Shown: positions 6,248 to 6,336 of the stretch, piece by piece
How positions within the stretch are numbered: position 1 is the stretch's first letter
Layout of the letters: each line of letters opens with the position of its first letter
Translations under genes and position numbers: made by a program
The notes under the pieces: model-generated
Told to the model about the DNA's origin: nothing
The model's input: the letters and a program-made list of their open reading frames with translations, nothing else
Database searches by the model: none
Assembly (NCBI GenBank): GCA_038232935.1
Contig: JBBSMX010000190.1
Coordinates: 1-6,336, forward strand
Direction of reading: 5' to 3'
Source: JBBSMX01 sp038232935
Lineage (GTDB): Bacteria > Bacteroidota > Rhodothermia > Rhodothermales > JANQRZ01
Length of the DNA stretch: 6,336 nt

Positions 6248-6336
6248 GTACTCGGAAGCGGAGTTCGGACAAGGCGGGGCGAGGCCCTCTGGGATCTCTG
6301 GGGCGACCCCCGGCCGCACACCGTGAGCATCAGCAG
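6244..6336 (+). CDS. IS30-family-like transposase, N-terminal 31 residues (truncated by window end)
   Basis: The open frame from ATG 6244 to the window edge encodes MSTRKRSSDKAGRGPLGSLG followed by RPPAAHREHQQ. The basic leader and the motif G-R-G-P-L-x-S-x-G-R-P-P-x-A-x-R-E-H-Q-Q match my recollection of the N-terminus of IS30-family transposases, where it precedes a helix-turn-helix of the F-W-x-x-I-A-x-G-x-S-S-E type. The DDE catalytic domain would lie beyond the window. The start is well supported by GGAGG (6231-6235) eight bases upstream, the only clear Shine-Dalgarno seen in this window, consistent with foreign DNA. IS30 transposases act at the terminal inverted repeats of their own element. 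Identification rests on 31 residues plus the IR-like sequence upstream. Confidence 0.65.
   Translation, partial: MSTRKRSSDKAGRGPLGSLGRPPAAHREHQQ

Larger units (their letters stand above)
6199..6336 (+). mobile_element. Left end of an IS30-like insertion sequence (continues past the window)
   Basis: Sequence 6199-6225 (GTAGATTCAAACGGTCGTCG then CAACACC) resembles, from memory, terminal inverted repeats of IS30-family elements. A transposase-like ORF opens 19 bp later and runs off the window. The outer boundary (about 6198/6199) is an estimate, because the right end and the target duplication are outside the window. Insertion would lie about 35 bp upstream of the CHAT pseudogene start, in its promoter zone. 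Confidence 0.55.

Noticed and set aside
1..6336. CRISPR array, tRNA or rRNA genes
   Set aside because: No regularly spaced repeats, cloverleaf-like segments or rRNA-like conserved stretches were seen on either strand.

Overview
The window is GC-rich, and most start codons lack a Shine-Dalgarno sequence. Its content is a Ser/Thr kinase fused to TolB-like and TPR regions, small lipoproteins, and a CHAT-type caspase-like protein with a periplasmic Ig-like part. Together these suggest a high-GC member of the Rhodothermota or another Bacteroidota-related marine lineage. This assignment is inferred from style; no marker gene is present.

Layout: (1) 1-62, the possible cysteine-rich 3' end of a plus-strand gene. 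(2) 56-134, an imperfect inverted repeat between convergent stops, probably a bidirectional terminator. (3) 141-488 minus, a small unknown helical protein. (4) 489-601, a divergent intergenic region. (5) 602-1042 plus, a small lipoprotein. (6) 1098-3740 plus, a large intact transmembrane receptor kinase (kinase, TM helix, TolB/FlgO-like domain, about ten TPRs). (7) 3804-4109 plus, a small cupredoxin-like beta protein without a recognisable copper site. (8) 4140-6164 minus, a wrecked gene for a CHAT-domain transmembrane protein. (9) 6199-6336 plus, the left end of an IS30-like insertion sequence with the start of its transposase.

The most notable region is 4140-6336. Joining fragments across frames on the minus strand recovers the N-terminal part of a CHAT (caspase HetF-associated with TPRs) protein, the last strand of its CHAT domain, a Pro/Ala linker, one TM helix, a BIG2-like Ig domain, a helical stretch and a DUF2914-like C-terminal beta domain. 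The reading frame has two nonsense codons, two apparent one-base deletions and one internal deletion that removed the His/Cys catalytic core. An IS30-like element lies about 35 bp upstream of its start. The neighbouring kinase and other genes are intact, so the damage is confined to this locus. The IS transposase start codon and its Shine-Dalgarno sequence lie in the 3' arm of a strong hairpin, which looks like protection against read-through expression.

Functionally, the window places a TPR-bearing receptor kinase and a membrane-anchored caspase-like protein in convergent orientation. Both are predicted signalling proteins, but no direct partnership can be shown from the sequence, and the CHAT gene is dead here.
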